Below, one piece after another: positions 5,353 through 5,607 of a DNA stretch of 5,607 bases. The translations under genes were made by a program, and so were the position numbers. Numbering within the stretch: the stretch's first letter is position 1; the number at the start of each line of letters is the position of its first letter. Location: the NCBI GenBank assembly GCA_003162595.1, contig PMNJ01000265.1, positions 6,960 through 12,566 of the forward strand. The letters run 5' to 3'. The stretch is from Bacteroidales bacterium (GTDB lineage: Bacteria > Bacteroidota > Bacteroidia > Bacteroidales > VadinHA17). The notes under the pieces are model-generated. The model worked only from the letters and a program-made list of their open reading frames with translations, did no database searches and had not been told where the DNA came from.

Positions 5353-5607
5353 TCAGGCTGTTACCGCTACAGAAAATTCTTTGTTCAAAATTGATTTTAC
5401 CTGGTCTTTAGTCTGGATGCTGGAAGCAGCTTTAACCACTTTACCATTTTTATAGTAAATTGTAAATGGGATTCCCATGAAACCATGTACTTCAGGTAAG
5501 ATTCGGATGACATCTGATATTGGATTGTCAAACTCCATATCGAAAAATTTTACGTGCTTATATTCGGTTTCAAGTTCTTCGGCAATTCCATATACAGGAA
5601 TACACAT
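5353..5607 (-). CDS. Thioredoxin-family protein (partial, 5' end outside window)
   Basis: The last 84 codons and the stop are present. Although the edge happens to show ATG, this is almost certainly not the start. The fragment opens MCIPVYGIAEEL, which aligns with the residues just after the first cysteine of a thioredoxin active site, so the window probably cuts through a C-x-M-C motif and C2 would be the second, resolving cysteine. Downstream features fit the fold: a beta strand VKFFDMEFDN (19-28), the cis-proline P47 in GIPFTIYYKNGKVV, and a C-terminal helix (about 66-78). Between the strand and the cis-proline is a longer segment (DVIRILPEVHGFMG) than in classical thioredoxin, suggesting a distinct subfamily. 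Its likely role is thiol-disulfide exchange in the cytoplasm. It probably leads an operon with the DUF2892 membrane protein. Confidence 0.88.
   Translation of the reverse strand: MCIPVYGIAEELETEYKHVKFFDMEFDNPISDVIRILPEVHGFMGIPFTIYYKNGKVVKAASSIQTKDQVKSILNKEFSVAVTA

Noticed and set aside
5605..5607. ATG at the right edge as the start of the thioredoxin gene
   Set aside because: A protein starting here would lack the first strand, first helix and first active-site cysteine; the Met is most likely inside the C-x-M-C motif.

Overview
The window looks like chromosomal DNA from a member of the Bacteroidota, probably an anaerobic, environmental Bacteroidales/Marinilabiliales-type organism. This is inferred from AT-rich DNA, starts without Shine-Dalgarno sequences, two promoters matching the Bacteroidota consensus (TTG/TTTG, 19-bp spacer, TAnnTTTG), a signal peptide ending in Ser-Gln, and a DUF6132-type membrane protein. 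The order-level placement is a guess.

Left part (1-1277): a minus-strand pair encodes a DUF6132-like two-helix membrane protein followed after 11 bp by a SAM-dependent methyltransferase cut by the window edge. The methyltransferase carries an N-terminal CC-x2-C cysteine cluster like that of ArsM-type enzymes. Divergently, on the plus strand, lies a short gene for a zinc-ribbon/helix-turn-helix protein related to the N-terminus of IS1595-family transposases but with no DDE catalytic domain. The two transcription units share a compact back-to-back promoter region (543-621). The zinc-ribbon gene is followed by about 200 bp rich in short direct and inverted repeats.

Middle part (1278-3673, minus strand): a complete periplasmic HtrA/DegQ-type serine protease with an intact catalytic triad and two PDZ regions. 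Upstream of it come a 338-bp stretch without a gene and then a 201-residue probable lipoprotein of unknown function.

Right part (3674-5607): a two-domain ChrA-family (CHR) transporter on the plus strand, divergent from the lipoprotein gene. It converges on a minus-strand pair encoding a thioredoxin-family protein (cut within its CxxC motif) and a DUF2892/YgaP-like membrane protein. A strong 11-bp stem-loop between the converging genes probably terminates transcription from both sides.

Taken together, both ends hold small minus-strand operons of kinds associated with thiol, sulfur or metalloid chemistry. Between them lie an oxyanion transporter, an envelope protease, an unknown lipoprotein and a transposase-derived DNA-binding protein. 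The functional link is inference. The most notable items are the free-standing zinc-ribbon protein with its own consensus promoter facing the DUF6132/methyltransferase operon, and the unknown lipoprotein facing chrA.
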